64,000 nucleotides of DNA from Catellatospora methionotrophica (GCF_011297335.1 NZ_JAAOTJ010000004.1:343118-407117), one strand, 5' to 3'; shown: positions 16,916-28,582, counted from the first letter of the stretch. Program-made: numbers and translations. The notes: a model not told the origin generated them from the sequence alone.

Positions 16916-19341
<2,426 letters not shown>

Positions 19342-19422
19342 CCCCGCACTCTGCCACCGCGGACCGGGCCCCGGCCAGCCGCCGGAACCGGTCGTGGCGT
19401 GACTCCCGGCACGAGGGCGCGA

Positions 19423-19494
19423 CCTGCGGTTTCTCCGAACGGCCCACCGGGGTGCCGGTCGGGGCGGTACCTTGCCGGAAACCGCAGGCCGTTC
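19423..19494. promoter_or_regulatory. interleaved dyads upstream of bldG
   Basis: CCTGCGGTTTC (19423-19433) pairs with GAAACCGCAGG (19478-19488), and GAACGGCC (19437-19444) pairs with GGCCGTTC (19487-19494). The order A-B-A'-B' is that of a pseudoknot or of two overlapping operator sites. It lies in the helicase/bldG divergent region (19342-19634), which holds no gene. Confidence 0.35.
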
Positions 19495-19634
19495 CGGCGG
19501 CCGGGAGCGGCCCGCCCAGGTGCGCGTTAAGGGCAAAGGGCGCGTAGCCCGGAAACCCGACCAGTGGTTAGATGCATGGGGATCTGGCACGGAGAGATTC
19601 CGGGCAGTGACCGGACGTCGTAGAGGAGGTGCCG

Positions 19635-19970
19635 ATGGAGCTGTCGCTGGCAACGCGTGTCGTCGCCGCGCACACCGTGCTCGAAGTCGGCGGCGAGGTG
19701 GACGTCTACACCGCTCCGAAGCTGCGCGAGCGCATCGGTGAGCTGCTGGAGAGCGGGGTGACCGCGGTGGTGGTCGACCTCGCCCGGGTCGACTTCATGG
19801 ATTCGACCGGGCTCGGTGTGCTGGTCGGCGCGCAGCGCCGGGCGCGGACCGCGGGAGCCACCTTCGGTGTGGTGTGTTCGCGGGAGTCGCTGTTGAAGAT
19901 CTTCCGCATCACCGCGCTCGACCAGGTGCTGCCGCTGTACCCGTCCGTCGACGCGGCCACCGCGAGTTGA
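19635..19970 (+). CDS. bldG: anti-sigma factor antagonist BldG (STAS domain)
   Basis: 111 residues, a single STAS domain. The start ELSLATRVV, VGGEVDVYTAPKLRE and VDFMDSTGLGVLVG match Streptomyces BldG; Ser57 is the phosphorylated residue of that family. Unphosphorylated BldG binds an anti-sigma factor and frees sigma factors controlling development, antibiotics or stress. ATG at 19635 lies 5 nt after AGAGGAGG (GTG at 19629 overlaps that site and is rejected). The anti-sigma gene follows 11 nt later, and helicase and H+-PPase neighbours match Streptomyces. Confidence 0.93.
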   Translation: MELSLATRVVAAHTVLEVGGEVDVYTAPKLRERIGELLESGVTAVVVDLARVDFMDSTGLGVLVGAQRRARTAGATFGVVCSRESLLKIFRITALDQVLPLYPSVDAATAS

Positions 19971-19981
19971 CCAGCGCGGAC

Positions 19982-20374
19982 ATGGCGACCGTCCGGCTCG
20001 AATTCACCCCTGAACCCGCGCATGTACGCACTGCGCGGCTCGTCGGCGTGGCCGTGGCCCGGCGCGCCGGTGTGCCCGACGACCAGCTCGACGAGGTGCG
20101 CCTGGCGATCGGCGAGGCGTGCGCCCGTGCGGTCGCGCGCCACCAGCGGGTCGGCCTGCGCGACGTGGTCTCGGTCGCGTTCAGTGACGGCGACCGGTAT
20201 GTCGTGCAGGTGTGGGACCACGCCGACGACGAGGAGCAGATCACCGTCGACGTGAGCGCGAGCCTGCTGCAGGCGATCGTGAAGGATCTGCAGGTGCGCC
20301 CGCTCGAAGGCGGCCCCGGCACCGAGGTGCAGATGGCCTGGCCGGTCCGGCGCGCCTCGCGGCTTGGGCGCTGA
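19982..20374 (+). CDS. BldG-partner anti-sigma factor, degenerate HATPase
   Basis: 130 residues of the RsbW/SpoIIAB-type GHKL fold. The start MATVRLEFTP and HVRTARLVGVAVARRAGV match the Streptomyces protein encoded after bldG. The N-box reads GEACARAV, with Arg where kinases have Asn, and the usual DxGxG loop is replaced by VWDHADDEEQ. It may therefore bind sigma factor and BldG without normal kinase activity (inference). ATG at 19982 follows the bldG stop by 11 nt. The gap 20375-20589 before hppA holds no gene. Confidence 0.85.
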   Translation: MATVRLEFTPEPAHVRTARLVGVAVARRAGVPDDQLDEVRLAIGEACARAVARHQRVGLRDVVSVAFSDGDRYVVQVWDHADDEEQITVDVSASLLQAIVKDLQVRPLEGGPGTEVQMAWPVRRASRLGR

Positions 20375-20589
20375 TTCACTCACCCGCGGGCATAGAGTCG
20401 CTGAGCGTACCGCACAACCCCGTAGCCCCGCAGCAACGAAGATCACCGCGACACAGCAGGTGGCGGGTGTGACCCGGACCACGTGTCCGGTTTACAGTTC
20501 ACGGGTTGTTTCCAGGCCGTAACCGACGTCACCCATGACCGCCGGCGCGGCTGCCTCACAAGTAGATCGTGATCTTTGGGAGGACAAAG

Positions 20590-22932
20590 ATGTCCGGGTC
20601 CACTCTCGCCGCCCCCGGCGGCGAGCTGGCCCTTACCGGCGCAAACGTTTCGTACGTGATCGTCGCGGCTGTGATCGCACTGGTGGCTCTGGCTTTTGCC
20701 GCCGTGCTGGTCAAGTCCGTGCTTGCAACCGGTAAGGGCACCGAAAAGATGCAGGAGATTGCCGGGGCCGTCCAGGAGGGCGCCTCTGCATACCTGTTCC
20801 GCCAGTTCAAGACGCTCGGCATCTTCGTGGTGCTCGCGGTCATCCTGCTCTTCCTGCTGCCGGTCCACGGCGACGGTGACAACGACACCGCGCTGAAGAT
20901 CGGCCGTTCGGCATTCTTCGTGGTCGGCGCGGTGTTCAGCGCCTTCATCGGCGGTGCCGGCATGGCCATGGCGACCCGCGCCAACCTGCGGGTGGCCGCG
21001 GCGGCCCGCGCGGCCGAGGGTGGCCGCGAGGCCGCCATGGCGATCGCCTTCCGCACCGGTGGTGTGGTCGGCTTCATGACCGTCGGCCTCGGCCTGTTCG
21101 GCGCGGCAGTGGTGGTCTTCATCTACCGTGCCGACGCCGCGACCGTGCTGGAGGGCTTCGGCTTCGGCGCGGCGCTGCTCGCGATGTTCATGCGGGTCGG
21201 CGGCGGCATCTTCACCAAGGCCGCCGACGTCGGCGCGGACCTGGTCGGCAAGGTCGAGCAGGGCATCCCCGAGGACGACCCGCGCAACGCGGCGACCATC
21301 GCCGACAACGTGGGCGACAACGTCGGCGACTGCGCCGGCATGGCCGCCGACCTGTTCGAGTCGTACGCGGTGACCCTGGTCGCGGCCCTGATCCTGGGCC
21401 GGGCCGCGTTCGGCGTGGAGGGCCTCGTCTTCCCGCTGATCGTGTCGACCATCGGCGTGCTGATCGCGATCGTCGGCGTGTTCCTGACCCGCCTGCGCAA
21501 GTCCGACAAGAACGGCCTGCAGGCGATCAACCGTGCCTTCTACATCTCGGCCGCGCTGTCCGCGGTCGCGGTCGCGGGCGCCTCGCTGTACTACCTGCCG
21601 AAGACCTTCGCCGAGCTCGGCAAGCCCGAGATCAGCGGCAACCCGCAGATCGTCGCCATCGGCGCGGTCATCATCGGCATCGTGCTGGCCGCCGCCATCC
21701 AGGCGCTGACCGGCTACTTCACCGAGACCGGGCGCCGTCCGGTGCAGGACATCGGCAAGTCGTCGGAGACCGGCCCGGCCACCGTGGTGCTCGCGGGCAT
21801 CAGCGTCGGCCTGGAGTCGGCCGTCTACTCGGCGCTGCTCATCGGTGCCGCCGTCTACGGCGCGTTCCTGCTGGGCGGCGGCACGCTGATCGTGTCGCTG
21901 TTCGCCATCGCGCTGGCCGGCTGCGGCCTGCTGACCACCATCGGCGTCGTCGTGGCCATGGACACCTTCGGCCCGATCTCCGACAACGCGCAGGGCATCG
22001 CGGAGATGTCCGGCGACATCGACGAGCAGGGTGCGCGCACGCTCACCGAGCTCGACGCGGTCGGCAACACCACCAAGGCGATCACCAAGGGCATCGCGAT
22101 CGCGACGGCCGTGCTGGCCGCGACCGCGCTGTTCGGGTCGTACACCGACACCCTGGGCGTATCGCTGGCCGAGGCCGGCGAGACCACCGCGGGCTTCATC
22201 GACGAGATGCTGAACGTGGCGAACCCGGCCAACCTGGTCGGTCTGCTGATCGGTGCGGCGGTCGTCTTCCTGTTCTCGGGTCTGGCCATCAACGCGGTGT
22301 CGCGTTCGGCCGGCGCGGTGGTGCACGAGGTGCGCCGCCAGTTCCGCGAGCTGCCGGGCATCATGGACGGCACGCAGCGGCCCGAGTACGGCAAGGTCGT
22401 CGACATCTGCACCCGGGACGCGCAGCGCGAGCTGCTGACCCCGGGCCTGCTCGCGGTCCTCGCCCCGATCGCCGTCGGCTTCGGCCTCGGCGCGGGCGCG
22501 CTGGCGGCATACCTGGCCGGCGCGATCGGTGCGGGCACCCTGATGGCGGTGTTCCTGTCCAACTCCGGTGGGGCCTGGGACAACGCGAAGAAGATGGTCG
22601 AGGATGGTGCGCACGGCGGCAAGGGCTCGGCGTCGCACGAGGCGACCATCATCGGCGACACGGTCGGCGACCCGTTCAAGGACACCGCCGGTCCTGCCAT
22701 CAACCCGCTGCTCAAGGTGATGAACCTGGTGTCGCTGCTGATCGCCCCCGGCGTGGTGTCGCTCTGGTACGGCAGCACCGAGAACGCCACCGTGCGTAAC
22801 CTGATCGCGCTCGGCGCGACGCTGGTGATCGTGGTGGCGGTGTTCATCAGCAAGCGCAAGCCGATCACGGTCGGCGGCGACTCGGGAAAAGCTGACGCTG
22901 CGCCTACGCAGCGCGAGAAGGTCAGCGCCTGA
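20590..22932 (+). CDS. hppA: K+-independent proton-translocating pyrophosphatase
   Basis: 780 residues, about 16 membrane helices. It couples pyrophosphate hydrolysis to H+ export across the cytoplasmic membrane. The substrate site DVGADLVGKVEQGIPEDD and the paired DNVGDNVGD motif are intact, as is the late GDTVGDPFKDTAGPAINP motif. GNTTKAITKG has Lys at residue 496, the residue that marks K+-independent enzymes (Ala in K+-dependent ones). ATG at 20590 follows GGGAGGA by 5 nt. A strong terminator ends it. Its position after bldG is conserved with Streptomyces. Confidence 0.96.
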   Translation: MSGSTLAAPGGELALTGANVSYVIVAAVIALVALAFAAVLVKSVLATGKGTEKMQEIAGAVQEGASAYLFRQFKTLGIFVVLAVILLFLLPVHGDGDNDTALKIGRSAFFVVGAVFSAFIGGAGMAMATRANLRVAAAARAAEGGREAAMAIAFRTGGVVGFMTVGLGLFGAAVVVFIYRADAATVLEGFGFGAALLAMFMRVGGGIFTKAADVGADLVGKVEQGIPEDDPRNAATIADNVGDNVGDCAGMAADLFESYAVTLVAALILGRAAFGVEGLVFPLIVSTIGVLIAIVGVFLTRLRKSDKNGLQAINRAFYISAALSAVAVAGASLYYLPKTFAELGKPEISGNPQIVAIGAVIIGIVLAAAIQALTGYFTETGRRPVQDIGKSSETGPATVVLAGISVGLESAVYSALLIGAAVYGAFLLGGGTLIVSLFAIALAGCGLLTTIGVVVAMDTFGPISDNAQGIAEMSGDIDEQGARTLTELDAVGNTTKAITKGIAIATAVLAATALFGSYTDTLGVSLAEAGETTAGFIDEMLNVANPANLVGLLIGAAVVFLFSGLAINAVSRSAGAVVHEVRRQFRELPGIMDGTQRPEYGKVVDICTRDAQRELLTPGLLAVLAPIAVGFGLGAGALAAYLAGAIGAGTLMAVFLSNSGGAWDNAKKMVEDGAHGGKGSASHEATIIGDTVGDPFKDTAGPAINPLLKVMNLVSLLIAPGVVSLWYGSTENATVRNLIALGATLVIVVAVFISKRKPITVGGDSGKADAAPTQREKVSA

Positions 22933-22947
22933 CGCATCGCACCTCGG

Positions 22948-22984
22948 CGGCGCCCTCCCCATCCGGGAGGGCGCCGCTTTTCTA
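22948..22984 (+). terminator. strong intrinsic terminator of hppA
   Basis: Perfect 12-bp stem (22948-22959 with 22965-22976) followed by a T-rich run (TTTTCT), 15 nt past the stop codon. Confidence 0.9.
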
Positions 22985-23081
22985 GGTGCGGCACCGGCGC
23001 CGCCGCCCCGTTTGCCCGTGTCGCGGGGTACATCCGTGCAAGATCGCCGCGGCGGCCGGGGGCGGCGCTAGGCTGCACATC

Positions 23082-23615
23082 ATGCGTAGGCCCCGCGCTG
23101 GTTTCCTGCCGCTGCTGCTCGTGGTGGCGGCGGTCTCGGGTGGATGTGTGGCGGACGGCCCTCCACCGCGGGTCTGGGCGGCGTCGGTGTGCTCGGCGCT
23201 GAGCCCGTGGCGCGACGAGATCGCCACGCTGACCACCCGCGCGCAGCAGCAGACGCCCACCTCGACGACACCCCAGCAGGCCAAGGAGAACCTGGTCCGC
23301 ATGCTGGAGGGGGCCCGCGACGCCAGCGAGAAGGCGCGCGGGCGCATCGCCGACGCCGGAGTGCCGGAGGTGGACGACGGCGACGCCATCGCCGACGGGG
23401 TCACCGGGTCGCTGGCCAAGGTGCGCGACGCGTACGGCCGCGCGGGCGAGACGGTGCGCACCCTGTCCACCGACGACCCGCCCGCCTTCTACCAGGGCGT
23501 CAGTACGGCGATGACGACCCTGCAGCAGGAGTACGACGCCAGCGCGCTGGACACCAGCCAACTGCGCTCCACGGAACTGCAGCAGGCCTTCGGTGAGGTG
23601 CCCGAGTGTCTGTGA
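23082..23615 (+). CDS. lipoprotein of unknown function
   Basis: 177 residues. Arg-rich start, hydrophobic core and lipobox VSGGC at about residue 22 predict a lipid-anchored exported protein. The mature part is mainly helical (KENLVRMLEGARDASEKARG, and AMTTLQQEYDASALD), with two Cys, one near each end. TAGGCT (23070-23075) lies 7 nt before the ATG with no ribosome site, so the mRNA is probably leaderless. Its stop overlaps the next gene's start region. Similar small proteins occur between hppA and topA in relatives. Confidence 0.8.
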   Translation: MRRPRAGFLPLLLVVAAVSGGCVADGPPPRVWAASVCSALSPWRDEIATLTTRAQQQTPTSTTPQQAKENLVRMLEGARDASEKARGRIADAGVPEVDDGDAIADGVTGSLAKVRDAYGRAGETVRTLSTDDPPAFYQGVSTAMTTLQQEYDASALDTSQLRSTELQQAFGEVPECL

Positions 23616-24541
23616 ACCGGCAGCTCGCCATGTTCTCCGCCGAGTCGGCCCGCCCCTCGGCGTACGACCTGGCCGGGCTGCTCATCGGGCCCGGCCAGGT
23701 GACCCGGATGGGCGGCACGGCCCGGGTGTCGGTGGTGGTCGACGCGGCGTGGCGGGTGCACGCGCTGGCGGCCGAGTTCACCGCGCGGGGGCTGGAGACG
23801 AGCTGGGAGCCCGCGGCGGTCGACGGGCACTTCGGGGTGCGCACCGCGTACACCGGGATGCTCGCGCCGCTGGCCGAGGCCTGGACGCGCGGGTCGGGCA
23901 AGCGCCCGCCCGCCGGGTTCGCGCTGGACGGCGCGCGGCTGCGGCTGTGGTTCGCGGCGGCGGGCGCGGTCGACCCGGAGGGCGACGGCGCGGTGCTGCG
24001 GCTCGGTGCGAACGACGAGCACTGCGCGGCCACCGGCCTGCGCGCTTTCACCGCGCTGGCCTGCATGGCCGAACTGGGCCGCGGGCCGGTGCTGCGGATC
24101 GCCGGTCGGCGGCGGGTGACCCGCCTGCGCGAGCTGGTCGGCGAGCGCCCGGCCATGGCCCCGCTCGGCGCGTGGCCCGGCGACCAGCCGCTGGTTTCGG
24201 AGACCGGTCCCGAGGCTGACAGCGCGGAGCAGGCCGGATCGCGTCCCGTGCGGACGGTCCGGACGTCACGGCTGCGCCCGGTCGCACCTGGCCAGCTGGA
24301 CACCGGCCAGGTCCTGCCGGCCGTGCGGCCCGATCCAGCCCACGGCGAGGTGCCGCCGGGGGAGGTCGCAGGCCAGACCCCACCGGTCGAGCCCGACGCT
24401 GGCCGGATCACACTGGATAAACCGGACGCGGGCCGGACCCCACCAGGCGAGCCGGAAGCGGGCCAGGGGCTGCCGGACCTGCCGGATCAGGCCGGGACCA
24501 CCGGACCGGTCCGGACCGGCAGCGATCTGACCGGGCCGTAG
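23606..24541 (+). CDS. conserved actinobacterial protein with low-complexity tail
   Basis: 311 residues, function unknown. The first 190 residues (RQLAMFSAESARPSAYDLAG, GPGQVTRMGGTARVSVVVD, RLRLWFAAAG) match a conserved actinobacterial family found near hppA and topA. The last 110 residues are Pro/Gly/Asp-rich imperfect repeats (PDAGR, PGEPEAGQ) and probably unstructured. GTG at 23606 overlaps the stop of the lipoprotein gene. The 3' end overlaps the convergent VanX-like gene by 55 bp. Confidence 0.8.
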   Translation: MSVNRQLAMFSAESARPSAYDLAGLLIGPGQVTRMGGTARVSVVVDAAWRVHALAAEFTARGLETSWEPAAVDGHFGVRTAYTGMLAPLAEAWTRGSGKRPPAGFALDGARLRLWFAAAGAVDPEGDGAVLRLGANDEHCAATGLRAFTALACMAELGRGPVLRIAGRRRVTRLRELVGERPAMAPLGAWPGDQPLVSETGPEADSAEQAGSRPVRTVRTSRLRPVAPGQLDTGQVLPAVRPDPAHGEVPPGEVAGQTPPVEPDAGRITLDKPDAGRTPPGEPEAGQGLPDLPDQAGTTGPVRTGSDLTGP

Positions 24542-25161
24542 CGGGCCACCGGTGCGCCGGTGACGTGGGCCCAGTAGCGGTCGCCGTAGGACCAGTGCCA
24601 CCACTCGGTCGGGTAGTTCACCATGCCGACCGAGGTCAGTGCGTCGCCCAGGTAGCGCCGGTTGCGGGCGGCCTCGGCGGAGACGTTGGCGGAGTCGGTG
24701 TGGCAGGCTTCGCTGTCGGTGTCGTTGACCTGCGTTCCCATCCACAGTTCGGTGCCGTCGGCGGTGCACAGCGTCAGGTCCACCGCTGCTCCCGCGACGT
24801 GCGGGGCGACCTCGGGCGGGGAGATGTACCGGCTGGCCCGGCGGTGGTACCAGGCCTCGTCGTTGCCGGGCTGGATCACGCGCAGCCGTTGCTTGTGCGA
24901 GTCGAAGTACTCCTGTTGCAGGGCGAGCGGGCGGTAGCACTCGACGATCAGCAGCCGCAGCCCGGCAGGCAGCAGCGTCTGCGCGGTGACCAGCCGGTCG
25001 ACCACGCTCAGCCGCACGTGGGCGAAGGCCCCGTCGCCGTCGGCCAGCCGCCGGTCGAGCCGCAGCGCGCCGACGGTACGCAGGTCGATCAGGCACTCGT
25101 CGCACTCGGCCACCGGCGTCTCCACGACCGCAGTGTCCGACAGCAGCACCATCTCCGCCAT
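24487..25161 (-). CDS. M15 family D-alanyl-D-alanine dipeptidase (VanX/DdpX-like)
   Basis: 224 residues, a zinc dipeptidase that cleaves D-Ala-D-Ala. Family residues are present: the CYRP motif, zinc ligands in HVAGAAVD (His and Asp), and the EWWHW motif with catalytic Glu and third zinc ligand His. ATG at 25161 was chosen for GGGAGGG 8 nt upstream. No vanH/vanA-type genes are nearby, so a role in wall recycling is more likely than glycopeptide resistance (inference). The C-terminus has extra residues overlapping the convergent gene. No signal peptide is seen. Confidence 0.88.
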   Translation of the reverse strand: MAEMVLLSDTAVVETPVAECDECLIDLRTVGALRLDRRLADGDGAFAHVRLSVVDRLVTAQTLLPAGLRLLIVECYRPLALQQEYFDSHKQRLRVIQPGNDEAWYHRRASRYISPPEVAPHVAGAAVDLTLCTADGTELWMGTQVNDTDSEACHTDSANVSAEAARNRRYLGDALTSVGMVNYPTEWWHWSYGDRYWAHVTGAPVARYGPVRSLPVRTGPVVPA

Positions 25162-25245
25162 TGGCAATCCCTCCCAGCCGGGCCCGCCCCCGGTGTGTAC
25201 GCCCGAGGGGTCCCCCACCTGCCCGGTCGTGATGTGAACGTCGGG

Positions 25246-25277
25246 ACGGGTGGCTCGCCCCGTGCCGAGCCACCCGT
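25246..25277 (-). terminator. terminator of the SARP regulator gene
   Basis: Perfect 12-bp arms (25246-25257 and 25266-25277), 75 nt beyond the SARP stop and upstream of the vanX-like gene. Confidence 0.75.
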
Positions 25278-25351
25278 ACCTCCGACAGGACGGACACTTC
25301 CAGGCGGCGCTGGAACTTTTCTGTAATAGACGGGTGTCGCGACCTCGGGCG

Positions 25352-28300
25352 CTAGCCGCGGGCGTCGAGTTCGGCGAGCTCGCGGGCCCCGTGGTCGTGG
25401 AAGACCTGCCGGGCGCGGGCCTGGGCGGTCCGCGCCCCGGCGGTGTCGCCGCGTGCGGCCAGCAGCCGGGACCGGTCCAGGTCCAGCCGGGCCTGCCACA
25501 CCGGCACGTCCATCGACTGCCAGATGTCGTGCGCGGCGTCGAAGCAGGCCTGGGCGAGGTCGAGCCGGTGTTCGGCGAGGTGGAGCTGGCCGAGTACGCG
25601 CAGCGTCGCGCCCTGGCCCCAGCGGTCGCCCATGGTGTGGCTGACCGACAGCGCCCATTCGAGCCGGGGCAGCGCCTCGCCGTGGTGGCCCTGCCGCATG
25701 CGCGCCTTGGCGAGCGCGCGGACCGCGTACGCCTCCATCAGCTCGTCGCCGAGTTCGTGGAAGATCTCGGCGGACTCGGCGCAGCGCCGCTCGGCGTCGT
25801 CCCACTCGTCCCTGGCCCGGTGGTAGAGGCCGAGCGTGCGCAGGGTGTGGCCCTCGCCGAGCCGGCTGCCCGCGCGCCGGTACGCGGCCAGCGACTCGGT
25901 CAGGTCGGCCAGCGCCCCGTCGTAGTCGCCGAGTTCCAGCCGCACCGACCCGGCGATGCGGCGGCAGTAGCCGATGCCGATGTCGTCGCGGGCGTCGTGC
26001 AGCAGCGCCGTGGCCTGGTCGAGGAAGTGCACACCCTCGGCGAAGCGGCCCGGCTCGCGGCAGGCGATGCCCAGCCCGGCCAGCGCGGTGGCCTGTCCGG
26101 GCAGGTCGTTCAGCTCGCGGAACAGGCTCAGCGCGGCCCGGAACTGCCGCCGCGCCTCGGTGTAGTGGTCCTGGTCGTAGCGCAGCTGGCCCAGTTCGGT
26201 GAGGATCACCGCCTCGTCGTGCGGCTTGGCCGCGCGCCGGGCCGCGGTCAGCGCCGCCTCGATGACGCGGGTGCGCGCGGCGAACCGGTTCGCGCCCATG
26301 AAAGCCGACGCGTTGCGGGCCGAGGCGAATTCGAAGACCAGGTCGTACAGGCCGAGCACGAGCGCCCGCTCCACCCCGGAGGCCAGCGCGGACTGCTCCG
26401 CCTCGAACCAGTCCCAGGGGTCGGCGATGACCAGCGCGGTCAGCTCCTCGGCGACGTCGTGCGGGCTGAACGGCCGCCGCCACCGGATCTCGGCGGGCGG
26501 CGAGTCGACGGCGGCGCGGTGGATCAGGGCCAGCCAGCCGCGCAGCGCGCGGGCCACCGCGTCGGCCAGGTCCTCGGCGGGCTCCTCCAGTGCGGCGCAC
26601 TCGCGGGCGTACAGCCGGATCAGGTCGTGCAGGCGGTAGCGCAGCCCGCCCATCCGGTCCACCCCGACGAACTCGACCAGCTGCGCGTCGACGAGCTGCT
26701 CGACCAGCTCCTCGGCCTCGGTCGGGGAGGTCTCGGCGAGCCAGGACACCACCCACGGGGAGAAGTCGGGCACGCCGAACCAGCCCAGCCGCCGCAGCGT
26801 GGTCCGGCAGCCGTCGTCCAGGGCCCGGTAGCTCAGCTCGATGCTGCTGCGTACGCCGACGTCACCGGCGGACAGGTGGTTGAGGCGGCGGCTCTCGTCG
26901 GCGAGCCGGTCGGCCAGCGGCTTGAGCGGCAGCGCCCGCCGTCCGGCCAGCCGCGCGCTGACGATGCGCAGCGCCAGCGGCAGGTTGCCGCAGTACTCGA
27001 CGATCCGCCGGGCCGCGTCGACGTCCTCGTCGACCCGCCCGTCCCCGGCGAGCCGCCGCAGCAGCAGCAGCGCCTCGTCGGGCTCCAGCACGCGCAGGTC
27101 GGTCAGCGTGGTGCCGGACAGCCCGGACAGGCGGTCCCGGCTGGTGATGACGACCGCGTTGCCCGCCCGGCCCGGCAGCAGCGGGCGCACCTGCTGCTCG
27201 GAGGCGGCGTCGTCGAGCACGAGCAGCATGCGGCGCTGGGCGAGCAGCGAGCGGTAGAGGTCGGCCCGCTCCTCGATGCTCTCCGGCAGCTGGGCCTGCT
27301 CGACGCCGAGCGCCCGCAGGAAGCGTGACAGTACCTCGCCCGGCTCGGCGGGCGCGTCGCTCATGCCGCGCAGCTCCGCGTAGAGCTGGCCGTCGGGGAA
27401 GTGTTCGGCGAGCCGGTGCGCGACCGCGGTGGCCAGGGTGGACTTGCCGGTGCCGCCCGGCCCGGCGATGACCTGTACGGCGGGAGCGCCGTCGGTGGGC
27501 AGCAGGCCCTGCGCCAGGGCCTCGATCTCGGCGGCGCGGCCGGTGAAGTCGGCGGGCACCGGCGGCAGTTGCGCGGGCACCGGGTGCACCGCGCCGGGGC
27601 CGGTCAGCTCCGGTGAGGCGGCGGCCAGCTGCTCGGTGCCGCCGCGCAGGATCGCGTGGTGCAGCGCGGTGAGTTCGGGGCCGGGCTCGACGCCCAGCTC
27701 GCCGATGAGCACGTCGCGGCCTTCGCGGTAGCAGGCCAGCGCCTCGGCCTGGCGGCCCAGCCGGTACAGCACGGTCATCAGCTGGCCGCGCAGCCGCTCG
27801 TTGGTGGGCCGCTGCCCGACCAGCACGGTCAGCTCGGCGACCAGGTCGCCCCACTGGCCCGCGGCGATCTCCGCGGCGATGCGCTCCTCGACGGCCGTGG
27901 CCCGTAGCTCGTCCAGGCGCGAGGCCTGCGCGGTGAGCTCGGTGGCGTCCAGGCCGGACAGCGCCGGGCCCTGCCAGAGGGCGTCCGCCGCGCGCAGCAG
28001 GTCCGCTGCGGCGGGGGAGTCACCGGCGGCCGCCGCGGCCCGCCCCTGGGTCAGCAGCCAGGTGAACTGCTCCACGTCCAGCGCCTCCGGCTCGATCCGG
28101 ATCACGTAGCCGGGAGCCGCGGTGGTGATGAGGTCACCGGCGCCGTACCGGGCGAACGTGCGGCGCAGCGTGGACACGTAGGTCTGGACCAGGGCGCGGG
28201 CGGTGTCCGGCGGGTCCTCGCCCCACAGCACGTCCACCAGCCGGTGGGCCGAGACGACCCGGCCGTGCTCCAGCAGCAGGGCGGCGAGCAGCGCTTTCGG

Positions 28301-28372
28301 TTTCGCGCCGCCGAGCGGCACGGCCTCGTCACCGGCGTATGCCGAGACGGGTCCGAGCAACCGGAACTCCAC
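25352..28372 (-). CDS. AfsR/SARP family regulator with NB-ARC and TPR domains
   Basis: 1006 residues. An OmpR-type winged helix (about 1-95, VEFRLLGPVSAY) and BTAD (about 100-245) give SARP DNA binding. A STAND ATPase follows: P-loop AGPGGTGKST near residue 302, VLDDAASEQQVRPLLPG and GNLPLALRI. The C-terminal third is TPR repeats. Such proteins activate secondary-metabolite or developmental genes in response to a signal sensed by the TPRs. GTG at 28372 has GGAGGAG 6 nt upstream. It is divergent from the S8 protease, with a complex dyad between them. No biosynthetic cluster lies nearby, so the target is unknown. Confidence 0.92.
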   Translation of the reverse strand: MEFRLLGPVSAYAGDEAVPLGGAKPKALLAALLLEHGRVVSAHRLVDVLWGEDPPDTARALVQTYVSTLRRTFARYGAGDLITTAAPGYVIRIEPEALDVEQFTWLLTQGRAAAAAGDSPAAADLLRAADALWQGPALSGLDATELTAQASRLDELRATAVEERIAAEIAAGQWGDLVAELTVLVGQRPTNERLRGQLMTVLYRLGRQAEALACYREGRDVLIGELGVEPGPELTALHHAILRGGTEQLAAASPELTGPGAVHPVPAQLPPVPADFTGRAAEIEALAQGLLPTDGAPAVQVIAGPGGTGKSTLATAVAHRLAEHFPDGQLYAELRGMSDAPAEPGEVLSRFLRALGVEQAQLPESIEERADLYRSLLAQRRMLLVLDDAASEQQVRPLLPGRAGNAVVITSRDRLSGLSGTTLTDLRVLEPDEALLLLRRLAGDGRVDEDVDAARRIVEYCGNLPLALRIVSARLAGRRALPLKPLADRLADESRRLNHLSAGDVGVRSSIELSYRALDDGCRTTLRRLGWFGVPDFSPWVVSWLAETSPTEAEELVEQLVDAQLVEFVGVDRMGGLRYRLHDLIRLYARECAALEEPAEDLADAVARALRGWLALIHRAAVDSPPAEIRWRRPFSPHDVAEELTALVIADPWDWFEAEQSALASGVERALVLGLYDLVFEFASARNASAFMGANRFAARTRVIEAALTAARRAAKPHDEAVILTELGQLRYDQDHYTEARRQFRAALSLFRELNDLPGQATALAGLGIACREPGRFAEGVHFLDQATALLHDARDDIGIGYCRRIAGSVRLELGDYDGALADLTESLAAYRRAGSRLGEGHTLRTLGLYHRARDEWDDAERRCAESAEIFHELGDELMEAYAVRALAKARMRQGHHGEALPRLEWALSVSHTMGDRWGQGATLRVLGQLHLAEHRLDLAQACFDAAHDIWQSMDVPVWQARLDLDRSRLLAARGDTAGARTAQARARQVFHDHGARELAELDARG

Positions 28373-28536
28373 CTCGCACTCCTCCGCCGCGTTACTAGAT
28401 CGATTCAGCGTACGGCCGGACCGGGGCAGAGGACCACCGTCCGACAAGACATCGCAGGTCAGAGGCTAGCGCATGGCGCGGTTGACCACATTGTCCCGCT
28501 TCACCCGGCGTAGCTGCGCAGACACCGGTTCCACCT

Positions 28537-28582
28537 GCGGCGATGGCGGAGTTTCGCCATGGCGTAACCCCGCCATCGCCGC
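28537..28582. promoter_or_regulatory. nested palindromes between SARP and S8 protease genes
   Basis: Perfect 13-bp arms (GCGGCGATGGCGG at 28537-28549, CCGCCATCGCCGC at 28570-28582) enclose a smaller perfect palindrome CGCCATGGCG (28555-28564). It ends 38 bp before the protease ATG, in a divergent region of 248 bp (28373-28620) without other genes. It is an operator or 5' hairpin candidate. Confidence 0.5.

Noticed and set aside
20443..22962. Minus-strand frame opposite hppA
   Set aside because: His/Arg/Asp-rich shadow of the pyrophosphatase codons.
24487..25161. Glycopeptide resistance locus around the VanX-like gene
   Set aside because: No VanH, VanA/D-Ala-D-Lac ligase, VanR or VanS homologue is present nearby.
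25301..25325. Hairpin TTCCAG-GCGGCG-CTGGAA followed by a T-run as a plus-strand terminator
   Set aside because: No plus-strand gene ends there; the stem is only 6 bp.
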